From: Spirochaetales bacterium
Lineage (GTDB): Bacteria > Spirochaetota > Spirochaetia > DAHUYW01
DNA length: 64,000 nucleotides
Assembly (NCBI GenBank): GCA_027306915.1
Contig: DAHUYW010000004.1
Coordinates: 100,168 to 164,167, forward strand
Direction of reading: 5' to 3'
Positions within the stretch are counted from its first letter, which is position 1. Each line of letters begins with the position of its first letter. The notes beneath the pieces are model-generated. The model searched no databases. It saw only the letters and a list, made by a program, of their open reading frames with translations, and had not been told where the DNA came from. Below are positions 8,994-17,977 of this stretch, piece by piece. A program made the position numbers and the translations under genes.

Positions 8994-9923
8994 CTAGAAC
9001 AAGCTTTTCTCGGGATCGAGTCTCCGGACAATGAGGTTCGATCCGAGCACGATCACGAATCCGACCGCAGACTGGTACAGCCCTGCAGCGGCCGACATGC
9101 CAATATCGCCCGCGTTCACGAGGGTTCGGTAGACATAGGTATCGATGACGTCGGTCGTAGGATAGAGGGGCCCCATATTTTGCGGAACCTGGAAGAAGAG
9201 GCCAAACTCCGAATAGAAGATCCGCCCGATCAGGAGCATGACCTGAATGATGATCACCGGCGAGATGAGGGGGATCATGATGTGTCTGACGGTCTGCCAC
9301 CGACTCGCGCCGTCAAGCGCAGCCGCCTCGAAACAGTTGGGATCAATCCCGGTGATTGCCGCGAGGTAGACAACGCTCCCGTAGCCGGTGTACTTCCACA
9401 GGTTCACGAACACGATGATGAAGGGCCAGTAGACCGGTTCGATATACCAGTTGATCGGGCGCAAACCGAGGGCCGGAAAGAGGATCCGGTTGAAAAAGCC
9501 GAGGTCCGTCGAGAGGAGCGCGAAGACCAATCCGCTTATGACGATCCACGAAAAGAAGTAGGGCAGGAACATTACCCCTTGGTAGAATCGGGCGAGCTTC
9601 TTCGTCCGAAGGCCGTCCAGCACGACCGCTACGAGCACCGCCGCGGCCGTCCCAAGAGTGATGAAGGCGCTGTTGTAGAGAATGGTGTTGCGGGTAATGC
9701 GCCACGCATCGGGAGTCTTCAGAAAAAACTCGAAGTTCTTGAACCCGATCCAGTCGCTGCCGAGAATGCCCTTCGTGTAGTTGATGTCCTTGAAGGCGAT
9801 GATGATGCCTGCCATCGGCAGATAGCTGAAGAGCAGGAGAGCAAGCGTTCCGGGCAGCATCATACTGAGGAGCCCTATGTTCCCGCGACGACGCGTCGCG
9901 ACCGGCACCGGAGCAGACACCAC
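8994..9923 (-). CDS. Carbohydrate ABC transporter permease, LplB type
   Basis: A 309-residue permease, first gene of the sugar importer operon. It has the LplB/YtcO opening (MMLPGTLALLLFSYLPMAGIIIAFKDI, in parts) and an EAA loop (EAAALDGASRWQTVRHIMIP). The start is GTG at 9923, eight bases after GGGAGG. An ATG seven bases upstream is out of frame. Its promoter and a ROK-type operator lie directly upstream, divergent from the ROK regulator gene, so repression by that regulator is likely. Confidence 0.9.
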   Translation of the reverse strand: MVSAPVPVATRRRGNIGLLSMMLPGTLALLLFSYLPMAGIIIAFKDINYTKGILGSDWIGFKNFEFFLKTPDAWRITRNTILYNSAFITLGTAAAVLVAVVLDGLRTKKLARFYQGVMFLPYFFSWIVISGLVFALLSTDLGFFNRILFPALGLRPINWYIEPVYWPFIIVFVNLWKYTGYGSVVYLAAITGIDPNCFEAAALDGASRWQTVRHIMIPLISPVIIIQVMLLIGRIFYSEFGLFFQVPQNMGPLYPTTDVIDTYVYRTLVNAGDIGMSAAAGLYQSAVGFVIVLGSNLIVRRLDPEKSLF

Positions 9924-9950
9924 CCCTGCATCCTCCCATTGCTGAGAGCA

Positions 9951-9974
9951 CAGTTTGTTTTTGTAGGAAACTAA
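9951..9974. promoter_or_regulatory. Putative ROK-family operator
   Basis: The sequence reads as two facing arms, CAGTTTGTTT and AAACTAA, close to the XylR/ROK consensus TTAGTTTGTTT with its inverted partner. It covers the predicted transcription start of the importer operon, the usual position for repression. A 12-bp palindrome (TAACTTCAGTTA, 9972-9983) overlaps its right end and the -10 box. Confidence 0.5.
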
Positions 9975-9978
9975 CTTC

Positions 9979-10007
9979 AGTTAACCATGCTTTCGTCCCG
10001 TTGTCAA
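9979..10007 (-). promoter_or_regulatory. Promoter of the sugar importer operon
   Basis: Minus-strand TTGACA (10002-10007), 17-base spacer, then TTAACT (9979-9984). The -35 is perfect and the -10 weak, as expected for a regulated promoter. The predicted start is near 9972, inside the ROK operator. Confidence 0.55.
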
Positions 10008-10133
10008 GCATTATTAGATCGGCGCAACAAACCGGTCGGAGCGCGAAAGCCGGTCCTCGCGAAATTCTTCGAAAGGGCCCTTGTGTCCTCGCGCATTATC
10101 GTATAGTACTTAGCGGTGACAGGCGGAGCGTCC

Positions 10134-11276
10134 ATGGCCGACATCGACCTCTTTCTGAACAAGGATCTTGCATTCATCAACACCCACCGGGCCCTCCGGT
10201 CGATCTGGATGAAGCCGGGGGTGAGCCGGAGCGAGCTCTCGGGAATGCTCGACCTCGACAAGTCGACCATCACCAAGCTGGTCGCCGACCTCCTGAAACG
10301 CGGGATCGTCGAGGAGTTTGCCGAGGGGGCCTCCGGCCACAAGGGAGGGCGCAAGCCCGTCCTGCTCAAGGTGAAGAGAGATTTCGGCGCCGTGCTCGGC
10401 ATCGAGATCCAGACCGAGCGCTACGTCGCCGTCCTCCTCGACCTCACCTCCCAAACCATCTACACCCGATCCGAGCCCATTGCGGCCCGTTCCAAAGAAA
10501 TCGCCGATCTCAGCGTTTCCGTCGTCCGGGAGGTGTGCCGGGATGTCGAGCAGCGCGGCCTGAAGATCCTCGGGGTAGGAGTCGGGCTCTCCGGCATCGT
10601 CGATACCGAGCACGGCATCATTCGTCAGTCTCTCCCGCTGGGCGTGGCCCGGCCCGTCAATATCTATGAAGCCGCGCGAGGAACCATAGAGGTTCCGCTA
10701 AAAGTCGATAATGACGCGAATTGCTGCTGTTGGGCGGAGATCGTTCGCAACCGCGCAGCCATTTCCGGCGACTTCCTCTTTATCCTCGGCGAGTTTCGCA
10801 AGGAGCGAGTCGAAGACACCGACGGGACCACCATCGCGGTAGGGATCGGGTTCGTCATCGACGGCAAGGTGCACCTCGGCTCGAGCTGGTCGGCGGGCGA
10901 GTTTCGAAGCGTCTTTCGCGAGGCCGAGACCAAGAGCCAGTTCTCGCTTCCCTATAAGACGATACGCCAGTCGGAGCATACCGAGTCTGCCTTCAAGCAG
11001 GTGGCGCGGGAGCTTGGGAAGAATACTGCCCTTCTCGTCAACTCCCTCGATCTTTCCCATGTCTTCATCGGGGGCAACATCGAGAAGTACCGCAACATCC
11101 TCATCCCTATCCTCAGCGCGGAGATCAAGAAGAACTGGCCCTACGGGGACAAGCAGCTCACCATCGAGTTCTCCGAGCTCGGGGAGCTCGTGGTCGCCTA
11201 CGGAGCTGCGGCGATGATGCTCGAGCGTCTCTTCGCTCTGCCGCAGATAGGGGAGAAGCGGCACAACGCCGGGTGA
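10134..11276 (+). CDS. ROK-family transcriptional regulator
   Basis: A 380-residue NagC/XylR-type protein. An N-terminal winged helix-turn-helix (GVSRSELSGMLDLDKSTITKLV, in parts, about residues 30-55) is followed by a ROK sugar-binding domain (GIEIQTERYVAVLLDL; VDNDANCCCWAE; HVFIGGNIE). The usual zinc-binding Cys cluster of ROK proteins is not obvious, although a CCC run occurs in the DNDAN region. It is divergent from the importer operon and precedes the cellobiose phosphorylase gene, so it most likely represses cellodextrin uptake and use until a sugar effector binds. The ATG at 10134 has a modest GGCGGAG; a GTG at 10116 is an alternative. Confidence 0.88.
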   Translation: MADIDLFLNKDLAFINTHRALRSIWMKPGVSRSELSGMLDLDKSTITKLVADLLKRGIVEEFAEGASGHKGGRKPVLLKVKRDFGAVLGIEIQTERYVAVLLDLTSQTIYTRSEPIAARSKEIADLSVSVVREVCRDVEQRGLKILGVGVGLSGIVDTEHGIIRQSLPLGVARPVNIYEAARGTIEVPLKVDNDANCCCWAEIVRNRAAISGDFLFILGEFRKERVEDTDGTTIAVGIGFVIDGKVHLGSSWSAGEFRSVFREAETKSQFSLPYKTIRQSEHTESAFKQVARELGKNTALLVNSLDLSHVFIGGNIEKYRNILIPILSAEIKKNWPYGDKQLTIEFSELGELVVAYGAAAMMLERLFALPQIGEKRHNAG

Positions 11277-11365
11277 GGTCCGCCGGCCCCGCCGGATCCT
11301 TCGATCGACGCCGTCCACCCGAAAAGCGTGCTCGCTCCTCTTTCGTGCCGCTTGAGGGAAACAAC

Positions 11366-11392
11366 TTGACTTCCCGGCGGAGTTATGATAAT
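11366..11392 (+). promoter_or_regulatory. Possible promoter of the cellobiose phosphorylase gene
   Basis: TTGACT (11366-11371) and GATAAT (11387-11392), separated by a slightly short 15-base spacer, lie about 95 bases before the GH94 start codon. No ROK-box-like sequence was seen beside it. Confidence 0.4.
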
Positions 11393-11487
11393 CATTGGTT
11401 GATTGATCGCAGCAACCATCCAGTGCCAACGCACCAACACCCTTGGCGCCCCGGGCGGGCGGATTCAATGTGTCTTAAGGAGCATCC

Positions 11488-13956
11488 ATGAAGTACGGGT
11501 ACTTTGACGACGCCAACAGAGAGTACGTCATCACTGTCCCGGCGACCCCCCTTCCTTGGATCAACTATCTCGGAACACGAGACTTCTTTTCGATCATCTC
11601 GAACACCGCCGGGGGCTATTCCTTCTTCCGCGACGCGCGACTGCGCCGAATCACCCGCTACCGGTACAACGGCGTTCCGATTGATTCGGGTGGAAGGTAC
11701 TTCTACATCAACGAGAGGGGCGACCTGTGGTCACCGGGTTGGAGACCGGTCCGCTCGGAGCTCGAGGCGTACCGCTGCCGCCACGGACTCGGCTACACCA
11801 TCATAGAAGGCAAGCGAAACGGCCTTTCCGCCGAGCTGCTTTGTTTTGTCCCCATCGATGGATGGTGTGAGATCCAGCGGGTGAGATTGCGAAACGATAC
11901 GCCCAACGCAAAGAGCTTCCAGCTCTTCTCGTTCGCCGAGTTCTGCCTGTGGAACGCCCTCGACGACATGACCAACCTCCAGCGCAATCTTTCCACCGGC
12001 GAGGTCGAGATTGAGGGCAGCGCCATCTACCACAAGACGGAGTACCGCGAGCGCAGGGATCACTTCGCGTTCTACGCGGTCAATGCGCCCGTCGCCGGGT
12101 TTGACACCGACCGCGACGCTTTTCTCGGCCCATACGGCGGCTTCGACCGTCCGGAAGCTGCGGCGCACGGTAGGGCGACGAACTCGCGAGCGAGCGGCTG
12201 GTCCCCCATCGCCTCGCACCAGATTGACTGCACCCTGAAGCCGGGAGAGTCGCGCGACCTCGTGTTTCTCCTCGGCTATGTCGAAAATCCAACCGACCGA
12301 AAGTGGTCCGCCCCGGGGATTATCAACAAAGAGGGCGCTCACCGGCTCATGGAGCGGTTTGCGGGAAGCAAGGAGGTCGACCGCGAGTTTGCCTCCTTGA
12401 AAACGCACTGGGACGATCTTCTCGCAGGCTATCAGGTGAGAAGCCCCGAAGAGCGTCTCGATCGAATGGTGAACATCTGGAACCAATACCAGTGCGTGGT
12501 TACCTTCAACCTATCGCGCAGCGCTTCGCTCTTCGAGACGGGGATAGGCAGGGGGATCGGATTCCGCGATACCAACCAAGATCTGCTCGGGTGCATGCAT
12601 CAGTTACCGAAGGCCGCTCGCCAGCGCATCCTCGACGTGGCGGCCACGCAGTTCGAGAGCGGCGGCGCCTATCACCAGTATCAGCCCCTCACGAAGCGCG
12701 GGAACGACGAAATCGGCGGGAGCTTCAACGATGATCCCCTTTGGCTCATCCTCTCGGTGTGCGCTTATGTCAAGGAGACCGGCGACTGGGTGGTCCTCGA
12801 TGAGAGGGTTCCCTTTGCACCTCCAACCGGCGGCGCTGCCCTGGGCTCCGAGGGGAAGACCCCCACCCTCCTCGACCACCTTCGCGCTTCCTTTGCCCAT
12901 ACGACTGCAAATCTCGGCCCGCATGGCCTTCCGCTCATCGGAAGGGCCGATTGGAATGATTGCCTCAATCTGAACACCTATTCGACGAACCCGGACGAGT
13001 CCTTTCAAACCACAACGACCCGCGACGGAAGGATCGCGGAATCCGTCTTCATAGCGGGGCTCTTTGTGGTTGCCGGACGCGAGCTCGCGCGACTCTTCAC
13101 GCACCGAGGCCTCGCCAAAGAGGCGGAGGCGGCACTCGACGTGGTGGGAGTCATAGAACAGGCGGTCTCGGCGCACGGTTGGGACGGCAGGTGGTTCCTA
13201 CGCGCCTACGACCACACCGGGAAAAAAGTGGGGAGTCGGGAGTGTGAAGAGGGCCGCATCTACATCGAGCCTCAGGGTTTCTGTGCAATGGCGCAGATCG
13301 GCGCCGAGCGGGGCTATCCGCGTCAGGCGCTTGATTCCGTGAAAGAGCAGCTCGACACACCCTACGGCATAATGATTCTCCAGCCCGGATATTCCTCCTA
13401 CCACGTCGAGCTCGGCGAGGTCTCCTCCTATCCGCCGGGCTACAAGGAGAATGCCGGCATCTTCTGCCACAACAATCCGTGGGTGATGATCGGTGAGACG
13501 ATCCTCGGCCGAGGGAACCGAGCTTTCGAGTATTATCGGAAGATCGCGCCGGCCTTCCTCGAGGAGGTCAGCGAGGTTCACAGGACTGAGCCCTACGTCT
13601 ATTCCCAGATGATCGCTGGACGCGAGGCCGAACGCCACGGGGAAGCGAAAAACTCGTGGCTGACCGGCACGGCGGCATGGAACTTCGTCGCGGTCTCCCA
13701 GTGGATCCTCGGCATTCGTCCCGACTACGACGGGCTTCTCATCGACCCTTGCCTTCCGGAGCACCTTCGCGCCTTTAGCGTGACGAGGCGCTTCCGCGGT
13801 GCGGGCTATCGAATCACGGTCGCCAATCCAATGGGCCTCGAAAAAGGAAGGGTCGTGTTGACCGTTGACGGACGCCCGGTCGCAGGCAACAAAGTTCCCG
13901 TTTTCGAGGACGGCAAAGAGCACGAGGTCGTTGCAGCCATCGAGCGCCGGGACTGA
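11488..13956 (+). CDS. Cellobiose phosphorylase (GH94)
   Basis: An 822-residue cytoplasmic enzyme, the same length as Cellulomonas/Cellvibrio gilvus cellobiose phosphorylase. The whole architecture fits: N-terminal beta-sandwich beginning [16 protein letters not shown], then an (alpha/alpha)6 barrel with [14 protein letters not shown] and the active-site stretch [11 protein letters not shown]. Asp491 aligns with the catalytic acid. It converts cellobiose and phosphate to glucose 1-phosphate and glucose, saving one ATP. It has no signal peptide, so it works on imported sugar, which fits the importer next door. It is preceded by AAGGAG. Close GH94 relatives (cellodextrin, chitobiose phosphorylases) are less likely, because the N-terminus and active-site loop match the cellobiose group. 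Confidence 0.92.
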   Translation: MKYGYFDDANREYVITVPATPLPWINYLGTRDFFSIISNTAGGYSFFRDARLRRITRYRYNGVPIDSGGRYFYINERGDLWSPGWRPVRSELEAYRCRHGLGYTIIEGKRNGLSAELLCFVPIDGWCEIQRVRLRNDTPNAKSFQLFSFAEFCLWNALDDMTNLQRNLSTGEVEIEGSAIYHKTEYRERRDHFAFYAVNAPVAGFDTDRDAFLGPYGGFDRPEAAAHGRATNSRASGWSPIASHQIDCTLKPGESRDLVFLLGYVENPTDRKWSAPGIINKEGAHRLMERFAGSKEVDREFASLKTHWDDLLAGYQVRSPEERLDRMVNIWNQYQCVVTFNLSRSASLFETGIGRGIGFRDTNQDLLGCMHQLPKAARQRILDVAATQFESGGAYHQYQPLTKRGNDEIGGSFNDDPLWLILSVCAYVKETGDWVVLDERVPFAPPTGGAALGSEGKTPTLLDHLRASFAHTTANLGPHGLPLIGRADWNDCLNLNTYSTNPDESFQTTTTRDGRIAESVFIAGLFVVAGRELARLFTHRGLAKEAEAALDVVGVIEQAVSAHGWDGRWFLRAYDHTGKKVGSRECEEGRIYIEPQGFCAMAQIGAERGYPRQALDSVKEQLDTPYGIMILQPGYSSYHVELGEVSSYPPGYKENAGIFCHNNPWVMIGETILGRGNRAFEYYRKIAPAFLEEVSEVHRTEPYVYSQMIAGREAERHGEAKNSWLTGTAAWNFVAVSQWILGIRPDYDGLLIDPCLPEHLRAFSVTRRFRGAGYRITVANPMGLEKGRVVLTVDGRPVAGNKVPVFEDGKEHEVVAAIERRD

Positions 13957-13967
13957 AGGGCGACTGC

Positions 13968-15752
13968 CTACCGGACGAACGCAGCTGCAACAAAGAAGGC
14001 GGGAGCATTCCAGTAGATCGCATTCTCGTTCGTCGAGTAGCTCCCCGCGAGATCGACATAGGCGCGCATCGGAGGCGTTCCCTCGGCGAATGCCGCCGCG
14101 GCATCGGGGTCCTGGCGGCCGGAATTCGGCCCCCCGGCCACCAATCCAGGTACCGGCTCCACCACGCCGTCGGCGATGCTCGGGCGATTGTGCGGATGCT
14201 CGAGCCTGCGCGTCCCGAAACCGGAAACGTAGGAAAAGGAGAGCGGGTTGGCTCCGAGCAGATAGTGGAGGTGAGCTTCGGCGGCGGTCCGGTAGGCAGT
14301 GGACTCCCCACTCGACTCGGCGAGGAAGCGGGATGCCATAATGAGGTGTACCCCCCGGTTCAGCACGAGCATGTTGCTCCCCCAGACAAAGTCTTCCCGG
14401 CCGACGGCGACCCCGTACCCCGAGCTCGCCCTCTCCATACAGCCCGCGATGAACTTGCGATAGCCTTCCCTCAGCCTGAGCTGCAGGGCGCTACCCGCTC
14501 CCCCCGACGACCACCCACCGTGCGAAAGCACGGCAAGGGCTGCGAATCCCCCCGTCTCCTGCCAGCCAAGCTCAAGGGCCGCCGTTTCGCCCTCTGCAAG
14601 GCCCGGGGGAGGCCCGCCGAGGTAGTCCTCCTTGCCGGTCGTGCGCGCGAGCTCCACCGATGCCCAAAAGCGCTCATCGGCCGAGCTTGAGTCTCCGTAC
14701 TCGCCGGTGACGATTCCCGGGGGATTGACGAATTCCTTGGCATGGGGATTGGCTTCAAGCCATACGAAGGCCCGCTTGGCTGCCGAAAGGAGACGCGCAG
14801 CATAGCCCCGGTCGATCCCGCGGTAGACGCGGGAGGCCTGAGCCGTGACTGCCGCGAAGGAGGCGGTAGCGGTCGGCGAGACGGGGGAGACAATCTCTTT
14901 AAGACCGTCCTCTTCTGGCATGATGAAGCCGGGGAAGCTCGCCGAGGTGACCTTATGATAGACCCCGCCTGTATTCTCATCTTGCATCGCAAGCATCCAA
15001 TCCAGCTCCCACTTGGCCTCGTCGAGAAGATCGGGGATGCCGTTGCCGCTTTCGGGAATGCCGAGATCGTCCCAGCGCACCTGGGGAAAGAGCTCGTAGG
15101 CGAGGAGCAGCATAGAGACCGTGATTGCTCCGGGTACGACGTAGCGCCCGTAATCTCCCGCATCGTGCCAGCCGCCTCGTGCGTCGATGCTCTCTCCCGC
15201 AGAGTCGTAGAGCAGGGCGGGAGCGAGGTGACAGGCCCCGTGAGCCCATGAGCCGGCGAACCGAGGGAGGAGCGCGGTGCCGCACCGCTGGAAGTGGAGC
15301 TCCCTCAAGAGCGCCCGTGCGAGATCGCGATAGGGATCGGCGGCGATCGCGAAGGAAGCGGACTCTCCCGCGCTGCCTGCGAGCCTCACCCTATAGGTCC
15401 CTTCGTCGGCAAGCGGGGAAAAATCGATGATCGAGAGATCGTCCCCGGAGAGCGCATCGACGCCGCGATGCTCGGCATTCCCGCGGAAGATTGACCGTCC
15501 CGCCCCGTCAACCACCTCGAAGACGCCGCGGTAGCCGCCGACGAAGGCGACCTTGGCATCGTCCGGCCGGTATCCCAACTGATTCAAGCTCACTACGTGC
15601 ATTCCAGCCTCCATGGAAGCCTCGCGCCGGCCAAGAGCGCCGACGCTCGCCCCGCCTACCGGCAGCAGGACAAACGCAGCCGCAAGAGCGCCTGCGCGCA
15701 GCAACGCGGCGGTCTCGAACGGCGTGCTGCCTCTCCTCAATACCTCACCCAT
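13968..15752 (-). CDS. Secreted glycoside hydrolase family 9 endoglucanase
   Basis: A 594-residue protein: N-terminal hydrophobic signal or anchor (about 12-40), an Ig-like CelD_N domain (VVSLNQLGYRPDDAKVAF to about residue 135), then the GH9 (alpha/alpha)6 domain. Catalytic features are present: GGWHDAGDYGRY with Asp197 and Asp200 for nucleophilic water, HPHNRPS, and the general acid Glu576 in STNENAIYWNAP. GH9 enzymes cut internal beta-1,4-glucan bonds, supplying cellodextrins for the importer and GH94 enzyme. The start at 15752 overlaps the preceding exporter permease by 16 bases, so it looks like the last gene of that operon. It converges with the GH94 gene, whose stop is 11 bases away. 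Confidence 0.9.
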   Translation of the reverse strand: MGEVLRRGSTPFETAALLRAGALAAAFVLLPVGGASVGALGRREASMEAGMHVVSLNQLGYRPDDAKVAFVGGYRGVFEVVDGAGRSIFRGNAEHRGVDALSGDDLSIIDFSPLADEGTYRVRLAGSAGESASFAIAADPYRDLARALLRELHFQRCGTALLPRFAGSWAHGACHLAPALLYDSAGESIDARGGWHDAGDYGRYVVPGAITVSMLLLAYELFPQVRWDDLGIPESGNGIPDLLDEAKWELDWMLAMQDENTGGVYHKVTSASFPGFIMPEEDGLKEIVSPVSPTATASFAAVTAQASRVYRGIDRGYAARLLSAAKRAFVWLEANPHAKEFVNPPGIVTGEYGDSSSADERFWASVELARTTGKEDYLGGPPPGLAEGETAALELGWQETGGFAALAVLSHGGWSSGGAGSALQLRLREGYRKFIAGCMERASSGYGVAVGREDFVWGSNMLVLNRGVHLIMASRFLAESSGESTAYRTAAEAHLHYLLGANPLSFSYVSGFGTRRLEHPHNRPSIADGVVEPVPGLVAGGPNSGRQDPDAAAAFAEGTPPMRAYVDLAGSYSTNENAIYWNAPAFFVAAAFVR

Positions 15753-16957
15753 TTCAGAATCTCGCTCAGGCGCGCGCGCTTTCCCGTCAAGAGGATTCCG
15801 ACCCGAAAGATCCGCGCGGCGAGGAAGATCGTCCCCGCGATTGCGGCTAGCAGGATGGCGACACAGAGGAGCAGCTGCCATGCAGGGGGAGATGCCACGA
15901 GGACGCGGACAAGCATCACGATGGGCGAGGTTAGCGGGAAGAGAGAGAAAAAGAGGCTCACCGGAGAATCGGGGCTTGTCACAAGGGCTCCGATCATGGT
16001 GAGGGGAATGACCAGGAAGAGAACAAGCGGCCACGCGAGCTGCCCCAGGTGCTGCTCATCCTCCGCTCCGGCGCCAAGCGCGGCGTAGGCGGACGAATAG
16101 AGAAAAAAGGCGAGAATGAAGGAAAGAACGAGGAAGAAGAGGTTGGCTGGGGTGAGGGAGGGCGGGAGAGGCAGATGAAATGCCGGACCGACAACCCTGA
16201 TGAGGACAAGCGCGACACAGACCCAGATCGCGTATTGGAGCAGTCCGGCAAGCCCCTTCCCGACGATCTTGCCGAAAAGGAGCTCGGAGGGTCGCACCGA
16301 TGAGAGCATGATCTCGACGGTCTTGGAGCTCTTTTCCGCGACCACCGAACGGCCGATCATCTGGCCGTAGAGAAGCACGGTCATGTAAAGGAGCATGATG
16401 AAGCCTATCGCGGTGAAGATCGCGAGGGTGAAGTCCTGACTCTTGGTCCCGCCTGCCCGTGTCGCCTGCTCGATCGAGAGACTCGGTTGGCTTGAGAGCG
16501 CGCTCACCGCGGCAGGATCGATCCCCGCGCGCACAAGCCGCTCCCCGACGACTGCCGGACCGACGGCGTCCGCGAGTGCCTTACTCACTACGAGGTCCGT
16601 GCCCGTCTTCGAGTAGTACGTGAAGCTCTTCGCTTCAAGGTAATCCGCAGGAAGAACGAGCACCCCCTGGAGGGAGCCGGAAAGGACTCGCTTTCGGGCC
16701 GTCGCGAGGTTGCTTTCTCGGATGAGGATGAGATCCGCGCCGGCGGCGGCATCTCGGACCCTTTCGAAGAAGTCCGTGTCGCCCCCGACGACCGCTACCA
16801 CCGTACCCGGCTCCACCTTGGTGTTCATCGAGACAAGGCCGGGCAGGATGGCGAGGGCGAGAATGAGAAAAGGCCCGATGATGGTGATGATGACGAAAGC
16901 CTTGTTGGCGGCTGTCATCTTGAATTCCTGCCTCACCACCTTGAGGGCCCGATTCAT
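15737..16957 (-). CDS. ABC-2 type exporter permease (NatB-like)
   Basis: A 406-residue membrane protein. One N-terminal helix (FVIITIIGPFLILALAILP) is followed by a large extracytoplasmic region (about residues 40-190) and five or six C-terminal helices, the NatB/YhaP layout. The start at 16957 overlaps the ATPase stop by four bases and follows GAGGAGG. The family exports Na+, antibiotics or unidentified compounds; the substrate is unknown here. Coupling to a GH9 gene downstream is unusual and does not by itself show a role in glucan use. Confidence 0.87.
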   Translation of the reverse strand: MNRALKVVRQEFKMTAANKAFVIITIIGPFLILALAILPGLVSMNTKVEPGTVVAVVGGDTDFFERVRDAAAGADLILIRESNLATARKRVLSGSLQGVLVLPADYLEAKSFTYYSKTGTDLVVSKALADAVGPAVVGERLVRAGIDPAAVSALSSQPSLSIEQATRAGGTKSQDFTLAIFTAIGFIMLLYMTVLLYGQMIGRSVVAEKSSKTVEIMLSSVRPSELLFGKIVGKGLAGLLQYAIWVCVALVLIRVVGPAFHLPLPPSLTPANLFFLVLSFILAFFLYSSAYAALGAGAEDEQHLGQLAWPLVLFLVIPLTMIGALVTSPDSPVSLFFSLFPLTSPIVMLVRVLVASPPAWQLLLCVAILLAAIAGTIFLAARIFRVGILLTGKRARLSEILKWVRY

Positions 16958-17862
16958 GTCCGGGCCTCCTCGACAGGCCGTCCGACCAGATCGATGAAGA
17001 TCTTGTGAAGCGACGGCGCGGCAAGCTCGAAGCGCGTCACCGAGACGCGACCCGCAAGAGCCCGAAACAGCTCCCGATGCGCTCCGACCTGATTGAGCTC
17101 GACCTCGACCCATCGCGGGTAGCTCACCACTCCCGCCACAAAGGGGAGCGACTTCACGAATTCGATGTCACCGTCAAACTCGATCGCGACCGAGTTGCGC
17201 CCGTAACGTTCCTTTACCTCGGCCATCGTCCCGGAGACTACCTCACGCCCCCTGTTTAGGAGGAGAATTCGGCTGCAGATTTTCTCGGCGTGATCCATGA
17301 TATGGGTGGAGAAGAGGACCGTGCGCCCCTCGGCGGCAAGCGCCCGGATGGCGTCGAGGAGAAGATCCGCGCTTACCGGATCGAGCCCCGCAAACGGCTC
17401 GTCAAAAAAGAGAAGATCCGGCCCATGAGCGATTGCAGCGATAAACTGCACCTTTTGAGCCATACCCTTGGAGAGCTCGTCGATCCTCCGATGCTTCCAG
17501 TACATGAGATCGAAGCGCTTCAGCCATTCGTCGATGACCGGCTGGCTGGCGCTCCTGCCCTTGCCCTTTAGGTCGGCAAGGTAAAGGAGCATTTCGTTCA
17601 CCCGCACCTTCCGGTACAGACCCCGCTCTTCGGGAAGGTAGCCGATGCGGCTCTTGTCCTCCTCGCGCATGCGCCTGCCTGAAAAGAGGATTTCTCCGGA
17701 GTCGGGAGCAAGGATGTTCACGATCATCTTGATGGTGGTGGTCTTGCCGGCCCCGTTCGGTCCTATCAGACCGAAGATCTCCCCCTCGCGCGCGGCGAAG
17801 GCAAGCTCATCGACCGCCGTGAGCGTGCCGAAACGCTTCGAGATTGCGTTGACTTCGATCAT
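16954..17862 (-). CDS. ABC exporter ATP-binding protein (NatA-like)
   Basis: A 302-residue ATPase with Walker A GPNGAGKTTT, a signature of LSKGMAQKV form, Walker B LLFFDEPFAGLDPVS and switch His in LFSTHIMDHAEKI. The last 80 or so residues form the C-terminal domain seen in NatA/YhaQ exporters. It energises the ABC-2 permease that overlaps its stop. The start is placed at MIEVNAISKRFG; an in-frame Met 17 codons upstream is less likely because family members begin here. Confidence 0.9.
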   Translation of the reverse strand: MIEVNAISKRFGTLTAVDELAFAAREGEIFGLIGPNGAGKTTTIKMIVNILAPDSGEILFSGRRMREEDKSRIGYLPEERGLYRKVRVNEMLLYLADLKGKGRSASQPVIDEWLKRFDLMYWKHRRIDELSKGMAQKVQFIAAIAHGPDLLFFDEPFAGLDPVSADLLLDAIRALAAEGRTVLFSTHIMDHAEKICSRILLLNRGREVVSGTMAEVKERYGRNSVAIEFDGDIEFVKSLPFVAGVVSYPRWVEVELNQVGAHRELFRALAGRVSVTRFELAAPSLHKIFIDLVGRPVEEART

Positions 17863-17925
17863 GTCAGCTGCATTTAGAAGACCATGAAACCGAAGCGATT
17901 GTAAAGGCGGCAAGCAGCATCCGAG

Positions 17926-17954
17926 TTATCTCTTTGTCCCTTCTCCGCTATAAT
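17926..17954 (+). promoter_or_regulatory. Promoter of murJ
   Basis: A perfect TATAAT (17949-17954) lies 23 bases before the GTG start codon of murJ, with a weak TTATCT (17926-17931) at 17-base spacing. The leader would be about 17 bases. Confidence 0.5.
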
Positions 17955-17977
17955 GGGCCGCAAAGAGAGAGCCTTAC

